From assembly GCA_024138025.1 (NCBI GenBank), contig JAMXBD010000169.1:124001-188000 (forward strand): a stretch of DNA of 64,000 nt. Reading direction: 5' to 3'. The translations under genes and the position numbers were made by a program. This document shows positions 1 to 10,609 of this stretch, piece by piece (the first letter of the stretch is position 1; each line of letters opens with the position of its first letter). The stretch is from Combretum micranthum. Taxonomy: Eukaryota; Streptophyta; Magnoliopsida; Myrtales; Combretaceae. The notes beneath the pieces were generated by a model. It had not been told where the DNA came from, did no database searches, and saw only the letters and a list, made by a program, of their open reading frames with translations.

Positions 1-1117
1 TTTTGTACCACCTGTATGAACTGACAGTTGCTTCTTCCTGTTCTCCGCATTCACCGTGGATCGCAACTACACGTTTCGAGAAGAAGTGAACAATTGAACT
101 ATAGCTTATGCATATGTAATTTACTACATGGAGAAGCGTACCTTATAATCTTGATCTGTCTCTAGGAAGTGGACGAATGCCCTCCATTCGTCTAACCTGT
201 GCTCGAAACCCGGTGGTGGCTTACTAGCAGCTGTATCGCCTCCACCCTTGGCTATGACATAACGTTTAAGCCTGTATCGAAGCTGACTATATGACTTGCT
301 TGCAAGAAAGTCCAGTGCCACCCACCATTTGTGAATTGTCCGCCAATTTTCGGGTAGTTCGAACTTGTTCTGCAAATTTGAACCAAAAAAATTAAGTGTT
401 AAAGGAAGGTGACACGAGCCAAAAATTGATTTTTCGTATATGTTTACATTTAGAATTAACTTACCATTACACGGCGGATGATGCCATGTCGATAGGCCTC
501 GGGAAATGCTGACCATGCCTTTCCTCGACCTCCAGGGACAAACAACTTCGTCGAAGCTCTGTGATGGAGTAAGAACTCCAACCTAACCATCCCCGGAGAT
601 GAGCATATGAGACCCATAAACCCATCAGGCATAGTGATGGTCGGTCTACGGCCTGTCCTCCTATACTCCTCCTCCGCCCGGTAACCTCTATACATACCCC
701 GGCGCCTATCTGTCACCGTGATGTTTGCCTCCTCATGCTGAGCTGCCACAGCGGCCTCCTCCCGCTCCACTGCTGCGGCCTGTGGGTCATCTGGGTCAAC
801 CTGAGCAGGCATATCATCCGGGAGGTCGTACAACACCTCTTCCCCGATCCCCAGCTCATTTACCCATCCCGGCTGTGGCTCAGCCGCCTGACCCGACTGG
901 TCATCGGGATGTCGGACCTGCCGATCAGTAAGTAAGGCAGTAAACGATCCTCCTGTATGACAAAATAAGAAAATGAAACGCATGAGTCCAAAATTGATAT
1001 AATATTGCTATGACAGATAAAACATTTACAAATGAAGCTGTAAATCCCACCAGTGTACTGCTCCGGATGTGCCTCAGAGTCGTCCAAAAGCTGATCCATG
1101 AAATCGGAGCTACTCAT
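1..1117 (-). CDS. second CACTA gene, Ptta/En-Spm-type protein (partial, spliced)
   Basis: Starts at the ATG at 1117 (MSSSDFMDQLLDDS), only 112 bp after the TNP2 stop. Exons can be read as 1117-1051, 952-465, 369-142 and 42 onward off the window. The introns are 953-1050 (GTGGGA...ATACAG), 370-464 (GTAAGT...TTGCAG) and 43-141 (GTACGC...GCGGAG), all 95-99 bp, and each junction keeps the reading frame. Exon 2 encodes a basic and acidic linker then RRPTITMPDG. Exon 3 has a Trp-rich stretch (ELPENWRTIHKWWVALDF). Exon 4 reads NRKKQLSVHTGGTK, the conserved motif of plant putative transposase Ptta/En/Spm proteins. Members are thought to bind element ends, like TnpA/TnpD partners. No stop or frameshift is visible in the part present, unlike TNP2 next door. 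The C terminus is missing, so intactness is unknown. Confidence 0.72.
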
Positions 1118-1228
1118 CCTGCAAGTTCAAAAAATAACACCGGTTACTTAAATATTTCCTGGAGATTATTACGCAAACAAAGTACATGTGATAGATAATA
1201 ATTATATAAATAAACGTATCCGTACAAT

Positions 1229-4200
1229 CTATTCGTCCAAATCGTAATCGCCTATGCTACTGCATCCCACACTCGGGTCGGGTAAGCGTGTAAGGTTTCC
1301 TAGATCAACAAATATGCGATTGATTGGAATTGTCCATGGCCTCTGCACTGTCTGTTGCATTGCCTCCTCTATTGGAGGTGGCTCGAACGATTCAACATCT
1401 TCTATACTCTCGGTTTGGAAGAGAGCACGTGTGAACATATGACGGTGTACAACTTTCTGGACAATCTTCCAATTGCCATTTCGCTTGCTTGGGTCTTTTA
1501 GGTAAAATACTTGTTGTGCTTGGTCGGCAAGGATGTACGGGTCGTTATCGTACCATGACCTTGCAGTGTTGATGGAGATGAGGTCTCCGTCGATAATTTC
1601 TGGTTTATCCCTCTCCGTATCAAACCACCTGCATTTGAATAAAAACACTTTCTTCGACCCCACGTAATTTAGTTGTATAACTTCGGTGAGAACGCCATAA
1701 AATGTAAGTTGTTGCCCTCCATCTGCACCGATGACATATACACCGCTATTCTGTGATCTTAAGCCAACCTCCTTGGCTTCTGTGTTGTATCGGATACCAT
1801 TCACGATACAAGCATTGAAGCTATATCGATGAATTTCAGGGCCCCAAGCTAACGCTTCAAGATCTTCTGGCATCTGATGTCCATGGACAGCCGTTTGCTC
1901 CATAATCTACATACCAAGTCAACAATTAAAGTTGCATGTCAAGATATCGATGAATTAATGGTATTGAAGTCTTCAACAAGTTTTTACCTTATTTTAAACC
2001 ACTCGGCAAAATGTTTACATACTATTCCTCCGACATTGCGTGCTCCACGTGCAGTTAGTTCGTTCTCAAACTCCCTGTAGGATATTTCATTAGAAGTCCA
2101 TCTTCAATCTTGGTGAACATCTATTCTTTTCAAGTCATAAATGAATGAAAAGACATGACATACCTTATAAAGGGTTGCACTTCCTCGCAATTATTCAACA
2201 CTGTCCAATGCATCCTGTTGAGTTCTACATCCGAGCCTGTTATAGTGCATGCACCTATTGAACGTATGGGTTGTGTGAATACTCGAAACGATGATGATGG
2301 ACATTCATCCAGCGGTTCGTCCCACTGTCGGTGGGGTCTATTTATTCTTGAGTCCATGTTATCAAAATATAAGGAGCAAAATTGAGTGCTCTCCCGCACA
2401 ACGTACGACTCCGTAATTGAACCTTCCGGTCTTGCCCTATTCCGCAAATCTGCTTTTAGAACTCCCATGTACCTCTCAACAGGATACATCCACCGGTACT
2501 GGACCGGACCACATATGCGTGCTTCATTTGGAAGGTGGACGGCTAAATGTATCATAATATCGAAAAATGCAGGAGGAAATATCATCTCTAACTTGCAAAG
2601 AGTTAGGATTATTGTTTTTTCCAAAGACTCCAAAAGATTTACACGGAGTTCTTTAGCAGTCAATTCCCTGAAAAAACGACATACATCACATACAACATCG
2701 TAAATGCGATTATCCAACACCCCACGAATGACAACCGGGAGAATACGTTGCAGCAAGACATGACAATCGTGACTCTTAAGACCTCTCAAACTAACTTCAT
2801 CAGCGCCTAAGCAGGATGATATATTTGAAGCATATCCATTAGGCATCTTCACATCCCTTATTGAATTACACACCTCTCTCATTTGCCTAGTCGATAGTGT
2901 ATATGCAGCTGGTGGTTTGAAAATACGTCCACCACGTTGCTGCAGGTGTAGCTCAAACGAATACCCATTTCTTGGAGTGTCAGTCTCGCCTTCTCTGTGT
3001 CTTTTGACTTGCCCTTAAGACCAAAAATAGTTCCCACTAGGTTATCGCATATATTCTTTTCGATATGCATCACGTCAAGATTATGTCGAATGTGCAATTC
3101 ACTCCAATATGGCAATCGGAATAGCAAACTCTTCTTACACCAATTTGTCCCGTCTTCATTCCTCCGACGGCATAGGCGCTCTTGCAATTTCCCTAAAATG
3201 ACATTCTCGTATCGACTCAATTGATCGATGATGTCTGATCCAGAGAAATCCCTTGGTCGTGCCCGTGTTTCCGTGGTGCCGTCAAACTTACCCTGTCATG
3301 GCGCCACCTATGTCTCAAAGGCAAGAACCGTCTATGGCCCATATAGTGGAACTTACTATTTGAATGGCCACTTGTGCAGTCAACGTTACATATTGGACAT
3401 GCTTTATAACCCTTCGTCGTCCATCCTGAAATGTCACCGTATGCCGGGAAATCGTTAATAGTCCATAATAATGCAGCATGCAGTCGAAATACCCGTCCTT
3501 CGACTACATCTAGTGTTTTTACCCCACTTGTCCAAAGTTCTTGTAGCTCATCTATCAATGGTTGTAAGTACACATCAATATCTTTACCTGGTGATTTCGG
3601 CCCCGGTATTAAGAGAGACATCATCATATATGGCTCCTTCATACATCTCCATGGTGGAACATTGTATACAAACATAATAACTGGCCACACACTGTATGTC
3701 GTGCTCATGTTTGCATACGGATTAAACCCATCAGTGGCAAGTCCTAATCGTACACTGCGGGGGTCCGATGCGAACACAGGATATTTGTTATCCAATCCTT
3801 TCCACTGTTCGGAATCCACCGGATGCCTCAGCACACCATCTACAGATATATACTTTTCCTTGTGCCATCTCATCTCTGGAGCCGTCTTCCGGCACATAAA
3901 TAGCCTTTGTAATCTTGGAACTAATGGGAAATGTCGCAACACCTTCACCGGTACAGTTTTTTGTTTCCTTGTATGAAGCTTCCATCTTCCTTCCCCACAC
4001 ACTGGGCATGTATCAAGATTTTTGAATTCTTTTCGAAACAAAACACAATCATTTTTACAAGCATGAATCATGTTTGCATCCATGCCTAACTGCTTCAGGA
4101 ACTTCCGTGCTTCGTAATATGATGTAGGTAACAAATTGTCGGCAGGTAACAAACTTTTTATTAAGTCAAGCCAATTGTTAAATGACTTCACAGACTGCTT

Positions 4201-4731
4201 CCCATCAATCTTTAGATTTATCATTTGCACTACTGCTGATAATAATGAAAACTTTGTACATCCCGGATACACTGGACTCTTTGCTTTTTCAAACATTCCA
4301 GTCCACCCATCTCCATTAAACCCACTACTTTCATCTTCGCTGTCAATATCATCGCCATCGCCATCGCCATCACCATCACTTATATTACAGCAATATCTTC
4401 CAAAAGTTTTTGATCTGCCTCATCTTCAAAGTGCGTGTCGTCAAGTGGATTGCTCCCTTCATCCATAACAACATTATCATGTACCTCGTATTCATCTACA
4501 TCCTCACCATGATAAATCCAAGGGGAGTAGGTCCAAGCCATTCCCCTCCTGAGGAGGTGATACTCAATAATCTGAATAGATTGCCATGCACCATTAAGGC
4601 AATCTCTACAAGGGCATCTAATCAGTCCATCTGCCCGCTTATGGTTTACAGCAGCTTCTAAAAACTCTCTAACCCCATCTATATTGCGTTGTTGTCAAAT
4701 CACGTGTCATATGCCAACTTCGTTCAGACAT
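1229..4731 (-). pseudogene. CACTA TNP2-type transposase, frameshifted
   Basis: Domains in order: transposase-associated domain at about 4495-4700 (GVREFLEAAV, IRCPCRDC), Transposase_21/TNP2 core at 2960-4296 (KACPICNVD, RHNLDVMHIEKNICDNLVG), DUF4218 at about 2385-2780 (IHLAVHLPNEARICGP, RWMYPVERYMG), a small exon at 1988-2074 (KHFAEWF), and DUF4216 at about 1480-1740 (YGVLTEVIQLNY). Proposed introns are 2075-2163 (GTATGT...CTACAG) and 1907-1987 (GTAAAA...TGTAG). The family catalyses cut-and-paste transposition. Five one-base frameshifts are apparent: near 4670-4700, near 4380-4400, in the AAA at 3284-3286, near 2960 and near 1990. The last two are confirmed because the copy at 62-64 kb keeps the frame there. 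I see few nonsense codons otherwise, so the copy is dead but not ancient. The start is the ATG at 4731, whose MSERSW opening fits the family. Confidence 0.92.
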
Positions 4732-4732
4732 C

Positions 4733-6060
4733 CTAAATTGACCTTAATTAATTACCACATTTAACTCACATCGGATAACTCTCTTATAACTATGCAAGCA
4801 TCTAATATTGAAACACTAATGTTTGATTTACTTATTATTTAACCCTATATGTGTCATGCAATTACAGATAATATGCATAGTTTTATCGAACCTCTAAGAA
4901 TAAATACATTACTACAAATTTCACATAAATTAATTCACAAACATATCAATAGGAGCATTTCTACTGTACACATATATTCATACATTTATGAAGTTAAACA
5001 TATTACACATGTATTAAACATTAATATATAATTATTATATTGTAACTATATATGATTTTTGTTCACATACAATTATTAGTATTTAAATAATTGTATTTAC
5101 ACTATGTATCATAAAAGAAAACAATACACATATATTAGACAATTATATGCCATCACTAGATCGTAAATACATGTAATATTTTTACCTTACTTATAATAAA
5201 TATATAAGTATACATATAATATACAGGAAATACTACATATGTAAGTAGTATTATTTCAATACTTACACTTATTTTATGTCTTATTAATCTAAACATATAA
5301 AACAAGCTTCGAATAATATATAAATATTTGATCCTAAGTATATACATAGTTTTTTCAATTTCTAACAATAAATACATAACTATATATTGAACATTCATTA
5401 ATCAATATACATGAAAATATTAACATCTCAGTATTTATATTTAATCTATGTGACATGATATTAAACATAATAAACATAGATTGAATAATAACATGTAATC
5501 ATATATCCTATAAATCTATAATTTCTTCAACTACACACTAATATACATAACTATAAATTAAATATATATTACTACTACTATTTAAATAAATGAAATAAAA
5601 ATTTCATAACAAATTGAACTAACCTTGCAGTAATTGTAGTACGATAAATGTCTGATCAAATCCACCCAAATTATCAGATACCTGCATTCAAAATGAAAAT
5701 ATCAATCAAAAATATATTTTACTATAAAATAAAATACTATAAGAATTAAATAAAAAATAAAAACTTACCGTATAATTAAATTTACTTAATCGAAAATATT
5801 TTTTTTTTCCTGATGTGTGTGCGTGAAGGTATGTCGTTTTTGGTGGGTGGTGTGTGTGTGCGTCGGTGAGCTAGTGTGTGAGTCGGTGTGTGGGTCCGTG
5901 TGAGTGGGTCTGTGTGTGTGTGGTGTGTGGGTCTGTGTGTGGGTGTGTGTGTGTGGTGTGTGTGTGGTGTGTGGTCTGTGTGTGGGGTGCGCGCGTGGGT
6001 CGGTGTGTGCGTGAGTGCGAGAGAGGTGTGCGAGAGAGAGAGCGAGAGAGGGGCGAGTAA
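4733..6060 (-). other. 5' untranslated leader of CACTA copy 1 with two introns (inferred)
   Basis: Between the TATA box and the ATG at 4731 I see no protein. A leader exon of about 6055-5769 ends at a clear donor (GTAAGT just below 5769). A small exon at about 5681-5625 is bounded by TGCAG and GTTAGT. A third segment of about 0.9 kb (4733-5624) is extremely AT-rich and would be the second intron, ending in TTTAGG before the ATG. The same acceptor-exon-donor pattern recurs in the deleted derivative at about 57.7 kb, which supports the small exon. The splice assignments are by eye. Confidence 0.5.
5812..6056. repeat. GT/GA-rich low-complexity block
   Basis: Imperfect GTGTGTG runs (5850-6010) followed by GAGAGAGAG (6016-6055). 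It lies in the transcribed leader just downstream of the TATA box and reads as CA/CT-rich on the element's sense strand, as many plant 5' leaders do. Long open frames through it encode only Thr, His and Pro tracts and are not taken as genes. Confidence 0.85.
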
Positions 6061-6080
6061 AAGAAGGGGGGGTGGGGCGG

Positions 6081-6088
6081 TATATATA
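6081..6088 (-). promoter_or_regulatory. TATA box of CACTA copy 1
   Basis: CCTATATATACCGCC on the minus strand, between the palindrome array and the CT-rich leader. This is the expected place for the single promoter of a CACTA element. The deleted derivative has CCCTATATACG in the same relative place (57974-57979). Confidence 0.65.
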
Positions 6089-6098
6089 GGGGGATGAT

Positions 6099-6353
6099 GA
6101 GGCGAATTTCGCCTCATCAAACAGAGGCGAATTTCGCCTCATCCTAGTCACCATGAGGCGAAATTCGCCTCATCCTAGTCAGCACTTGAGGCGAAATTCG
6201 CCTCTGACTAGGCTAGTGAGGCGAAATTGCCTCATAATCCTAGTCAGAGGCGAATTTCGCCTCAAGTGCTGACTAGGATGAGGCGAATTTCGCCTCATTT
6301 TTAACAATGAGGCGAAATTCGCCTCAGATACTTTAAGAGGCGAATTTCGCCTC
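6099..6353. repeat. CACTA subterminal array: nine copies of a 17-bp palindrome
   Basis: GAGGCGAAATTCGCCTC, or its reverse complement, occurs at 6099, 6124, 6155, 6188, 6218 (one base short), 6247, 6280, 6309 and 6337. Copies are spaced about 25-35 bp apart. In characterised CACTA elements such subterminal motifs are binding sites for the element's own protein and are needed for excision; applying that here is inference. Copies 3-7 are also arranged as one large inverted repeat (see findings). Confidence 0.93.
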
Positions 6354-6375
6354 TTATTTTCGCCTCCCCTACCAA

Positions 6376-6388
6376 CTTTCTACTAGTG
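6376..6388 (-). repeat. CACTA terminal inverted repeat, 5' end
   Basis: Minus strand reads CACTAGTAGAAAG. CACTA plus AGTAGAAA is the usual start of plant En/Spm-like elements. Its partner is outside the window. Confidence 0.85.
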
Positions 6389-7790
6389 TATTCATTTATA
6401 ATAATTAACCTTTTTTTGTCATTTATTTGACGTATCTGGTTTTTTTTTTTTTCTTTTTCCAATATAGTTTGTATCAATAAAAGAGATAATACAAATTTCT
6501 ATATAAGTTTTATTAGATACTCACCTCTTTTGGGATAGTGATATAATAATGATTTTATCACTTGCGACCATCTGTGGGCTAGTTGAAATTTAAAAATAAG
6601 TGGTTTTTTGGTGGTAACTATGGTAATTACCATAAATTTTTATGGTAAATCAAGATAAGTTAAAGAAGAAGTTATCATGAATTTGGTTTCCACCTATTAA
6701 AAGTATATAAAACACTTTGATATGATAATATTGATAATATTTATTTATTTATTTTTAAGATAGTATCTATTTGTGCTATTGTTAGACATAAGTATTCTGA
6801 AAATAATATATTTTAATTTTAACTGTTTGACACTTTGAAAAGTTGATAATTGATTATAAATATTTAATAAATCACAAGTCACATGCTTTGTTCTAGCTAT
6901 TGGCCGATTCCTTAAACTATCTTCTTGATTGATAATTTATCTCAATGTAAAGATCTTACTATGGGTATCCGTATGATTTTGTGGTTTTATATGTATATTA
7001 AAAAATATTGGTCTTTATGTGATCTTATATGTATATTAGCAAACCTATAACTTTGCCTTCAATCATTTTCATTATGAATTGATGGATTATGATAAAATTT
7101 TATTAAAAAAATGAATTCAATTCTAGTTAAACATGCGTGAATTTAAGGATAGAGGTTATTAATTAGTACATATTGGTGGTTAGGTTTTTTTATAAGATTG
7201 TGTGCGTGTCATTTATTAAATTTAATTTTATCGATTATTAGTGTGGTTATATAACTCTTATGGGGAGTTTGAAGAGTAGCAACTAGTTTCATGTAGCTAA
7301 CCCTTAAATAATAGGAAATCCAACATGGTCGGAAATTATTTAGATGAAAATTTTTTTTAAGAGATGACTTTGACATTCATTTATGTGCAGGAGTAAAAAT
7401 TTCTTAAATACTATCCAAAGTAAATGTTAAAACAAGTATGAATATATATCTAAAACAAATGCTATGATAATGTACTCCATAGTAAATCCTTATATGTGTG
7501 TGTGTATATAATCAACCAACTTACATATCAAGATACAATATTGCTTCACCTTGATCAAACAAAGCTTATTACAAAAAAAAAAAAAATGTTTTTTGGTGAC
7601 ACAATAATTTATTAAGTGATATATAGATCCTTAATTACTATAATACACATGGCCATTCTACATATCTTGTACTTTAGATATTAAGTCAGCTATTCATTTT
7701 CTAAACCGAGTATAGCTTTTCATCATTGGAAAGTAAAGTTAATTATGTATTATATTTGTATGTAATGAAACATGTTCATTAATCATGGGA
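6389..7790. other. no gene seen
   Basis: AT-rich DNA without open frames of note, TIRs, LTR ends or clear repeats. It contains short A and T homopolymers only. Confidence 0.6.
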
Positions 7791-8990
7791 TTCAAGTGAT
7801 CTTAGCTGTCAATAAGTTGAAGCGAATCCATAGCATGTTTGGCAATCATAACGCCTTTCTACAAAATTGAGGTCAAAGAGACCTCAGCTGTGAATGATCG
7901 AAATATCATTTCATGGTAGCTGCTATAGTTTAGTAGAAGCATATGCTTATGAGCATGCAACGGGTGCAATGCCCTTTTTGGAACATTATTCATAAGATCA
8001 AAGTGATCTTAGCTGTCGATGAGTCAAAGCAACTCCACAGAGGCTTGGCATCCGTAATGCCTTTCCTACAAAATTGAGGTCAAAACAACCTCATCCATGA
8101 ATGATCAAAGCGATCATTTCATGGTAGTTGCTATAGTTCAATGGAAGCATCTACTCCTGAGTATGAGCAAACGCAATGCCCTTTTTGCAACATTATTCAT
8201 AAGATCGAAGCGATCTTTATTGTCGATGAGTCGAAGCGACTGTATAACAGGTTAGCAGTCATGATGCCTTTCTACAAAACTGAGATTCAAGCGACCTCAT
8301 CCGTGAATGATTGAAGTGATCATATCATGGTAGTTGCTATACTTTAGTAGAAGCATTTGCTCTTGAGCATGCAATGGGTGCAATGCCTTTTTCATGACAT
8401 TATTCATAGGATCAAAGCAATCTTAGCTGTTGATGAGTTAAACCGACTCTATAGTAGGCTTGGCAGTCGTAATGCCTTTCTACGAATTGAGGTCGAAGCA
8501 ACCTCATTCATGGTGATCGAAGTGATCATATCATGGTAGCTATTATAATTTAGTAGAAGCTTTTGATCCTAAAAATGCAGGATCATGATGCCCTTTCTAC
8601 TACATTATTCATGAGATTGAAGTGATCCTAGATATGATGAGTTGAAGTGACTCCATAATGGCTTGGTAGCCATAGCGCCGTTTTGCAAATTTGAGGCTGA
8701 AGCAACCTTATTCATAAATGATTGAAGCGATCATATCATGATAGCTACAATTGCTTGGTAGAAGCATTCGCGCATTCGCTCTTGAGCACATAGCAAGTAC
8801 AATGCCCTTTTTTTTCTAACCTTCATTAAATCATGGGGTCGAAGCAACCTCAATTGTTAAAGATCAAAGTGATCTCTTAGTAAGCTTAGCAACTATAATG
8901 TCTCTTCATCATATCACGAGGTTGGAATGACCATAGCGACAAAGGATTGAAGCGATCTAATAGCAAGCTTGGAAGTCATAATGTCACTTC
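7791..8990. repeat. tandem array, ~206-bp unit, five copies plus a degenerate tail, hairpin-rich
   Basis: Units start near 7791, 7998, 8203, 8411 and 8615, then decay until about 8990. Shared landmarks include CTTAGCTGTCGATGAGTC, GGCTTGGCAGTCGTAATGCC, TTCATGGTAGCTGCTATAG, GTAGAAGCATTTGCTC, CAATGCCCTTTTTG and ACATTATTCAT. Each unit carries several small perfect or near-perfect hairpins with an AAG loop, such as GATCG-AAG-CGATC, GAGTCG-AAG-CGACTC and GAGGTCG-AAG-CGACCTC. No coding potential is visible. It may be a satellite-like amplification or the tandem part of a larger unrecognised element. Confidence 0.85.
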
Positions 8991-9974
8991 AAGTAAGGAT
9001 TGAAACAAACTTTGCTAGTTATCTAATTTTACAAAAATATGTACATGAACACTTATTGGTAACTTTTATTATCCCTATAACTAAATGATAGCAATTGTCT
9101 TGGTATATGATGCTAAGAATAGAATGCATTTGATAATTTATCTACCAAAGCAAAGCATATTTCCAACTTCAGACCTAAAATTCAAAATAAATACCTGTTG
9201 GGTCTACTAAAGACACATGGTTTATGAATAATAAGTTATTAAAAAAAAGGACAAAATGGGGGTAAGGATTACTCTTACTTTATGTAATATATGCTTAAGA
9301 TTATATTTATGATGCTTAACTCCTAAGTAACAATATGTTGCTTACTCTTTATAATCCTAGATCTAGGTATATTCATGCAATTCCCCTTAATAAGTCTCAT
9401 TATGTTGACACTTGACTGTTAAATGATGCTTCGTATGACGTATACAATGTGGGATTCTTATTACAAGAGATAAACTTTATCACTTGCTATGATATTTTAC
9501 AATATTGTTTATATCTCAATTATGATGTATTTAATTATTTATTATCACATCATTATAGAAAATACCATTAAGTTGCGATAGGTTACAACAATTTTCCTTA
9601 ATCATACTATACTAATATTTCCATAAAATAAAAAATGTACTCATTTATTACTTAACAAGAAATGATGGTAATTTTTCAATAACAAACATACAACTTCTTA
9701 GTCTCTCATTTCTCTTTCTCTCGTTAAAAGAGTAAATTGGATACATGTCTTTGTTACTTGAATGTAGCACTTTGCAAAAATGATTTAGTTGATTCCATTA
9801 TTACACGAGTGAATGACTTGTGGAGCACATTGCAGCATAGATGCCAAATAATGCATATAATCAAATAATACAAAGAAAAGGGTATGGATGACATATGCAT
9901 GTTATATGTTATGTTAGTTTGAATTTATAGCAAAATAGGGCTCTATAACCATTGTATTAGTATATACATCAAAT
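8991..9974. other. no gene seen
   Basis: AT-rich single-copy-looking sequence between the tandem array and the TRIM element. No supported feature. Confidence 0.55.
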
Positions 9975-9979
9975 CGTAT

Positions 9980-10604
9980 TGTTAGAAGAGAAGGAAGCCT
10001 TCGATTGGGAGAAATTCTTCAAACGGACTTTATGAAGGGAACCACTAATGGGCTTGACACTATCTATAACCTAAAACCTTAAGTTGTTAGATTAATGGGT
10101 CTTCCCTCTTATAAGCCCTCTCATACAAGTTCTATATTTCCCATGTGAGATTTTTTTAACCTCACACTTATCCTTAACAAGTCCCTCCCTCAAGTGTGAG
10201 TCTCTACAATGGGCTTAGGTCTTACTCTCCCTCAACAAAAGCTTGTCAAATTGATTCCACTACACCCGCTTTGTGAGTGGTTCGTTCCCCACCTACTCAT
10301 CATATATGAAGAGTTTCATAAACAAGTCACGCCATAAAGCTCTTCTTTTCACATGGAGGGCCAATTATGGGAATTTCTCAACCGAACCATCGGCTCTGAT
10401 ACCAATTGTTAGGAGAGGAGAAAGCCTTCAATGGGAAGAAATTCTTCAAATGGACTTTATGAAGGGAATCACTAATGGACTTGATACCATCTATAACCTA
10501 AAACCTTAAGGGGTTAGGTTAACGAGTTTTCCCTTTTATAAACCCTTCATACAAGTTTCATATTTCCCATGTAAAATTTTCAACCTCATACTTGCACCTT
10601 AACA
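9980..10604 (-). mobile_element. complete TRIM (terminal-repeat retrotransposon in miniature)
   Basis: Two direct LTRs, 9980-10179 (200 bp) and 10407-10604 (198 bp), both TGTTAG...CCTTAACA, enclose 227 bp. The 5-bp target duplication CGTAT is present at 9975-9979 and 10605-10609. On the minus strand the primer-binding site TGGTATCAGAGCC (10392-10404) lies 2 nt inside the 5' LTR and matches the 3' end of plant initiator tRNA-Met. A polypurine tract TGAGGGAGGGACT (10180-10192) abuts the 3' LTR. There is no coding capacity, so it must have been mobilised in trans by an autonomous LTR element. The LTRs differ at roughly one position in seven by eye, so the insertion is old. Confidence 0.96.
10392..10404 (-). 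other. TRIM primer-binding site (initiator tRNA-Met)
   Basis: Minus strand TGGTATCAGAGCC, complementary to the 3' end of plant initiator tRNA-Met including CCA, next to the 5' LTR end. Confidence 0.92.
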
Positions 10605-10609
10605 CGTAT

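Larger units (their letters stand above)
1..6388 (-). mobile_element. CACTA (En/Spm) DNA transposon, copy 1, 3' part cut off by window start
   Basis: On the minus strand the element begins at 6388 with CACTAGTAGAAAG, a typical plant CACTA terminus. Inward follow a palindrome-rich subterminal block, a TATA box, a leader with introns, a TNP2-type transposase gene and a second Ptta-type gene that runs off the window at base 1. The distal terminus is not in the window. The 3-bp target duplication cannot be checked; the outer flank is tat at 6389-6391. The order TNP2 then Ptta-like gene is normal for plant CACTA elements. A second copy with the same order and orientation lies at about 59.7-64 kb. 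Confidence 0.93.

Noticed and set aside
5782..6154. Overlapping open frames of 112 and 122 codons (minus) and 60-69 codons (plus)
   Set aside because: They arise from the GT/GA low-complexity leader and encode only Thr/His/Pro or Val/Cys/Gly tracts.
6099..6353. CRISPR-like regular repeats
   Set aside because: Palindromic CACTA subterminal motifs with non-unique short spacers, in a plant transposon; not a CRISPR.
10273..10509. 78-codon plus-strand frame
   Set aside because: Falls across the internal region and LTR of the TRIM on its antisense strand.
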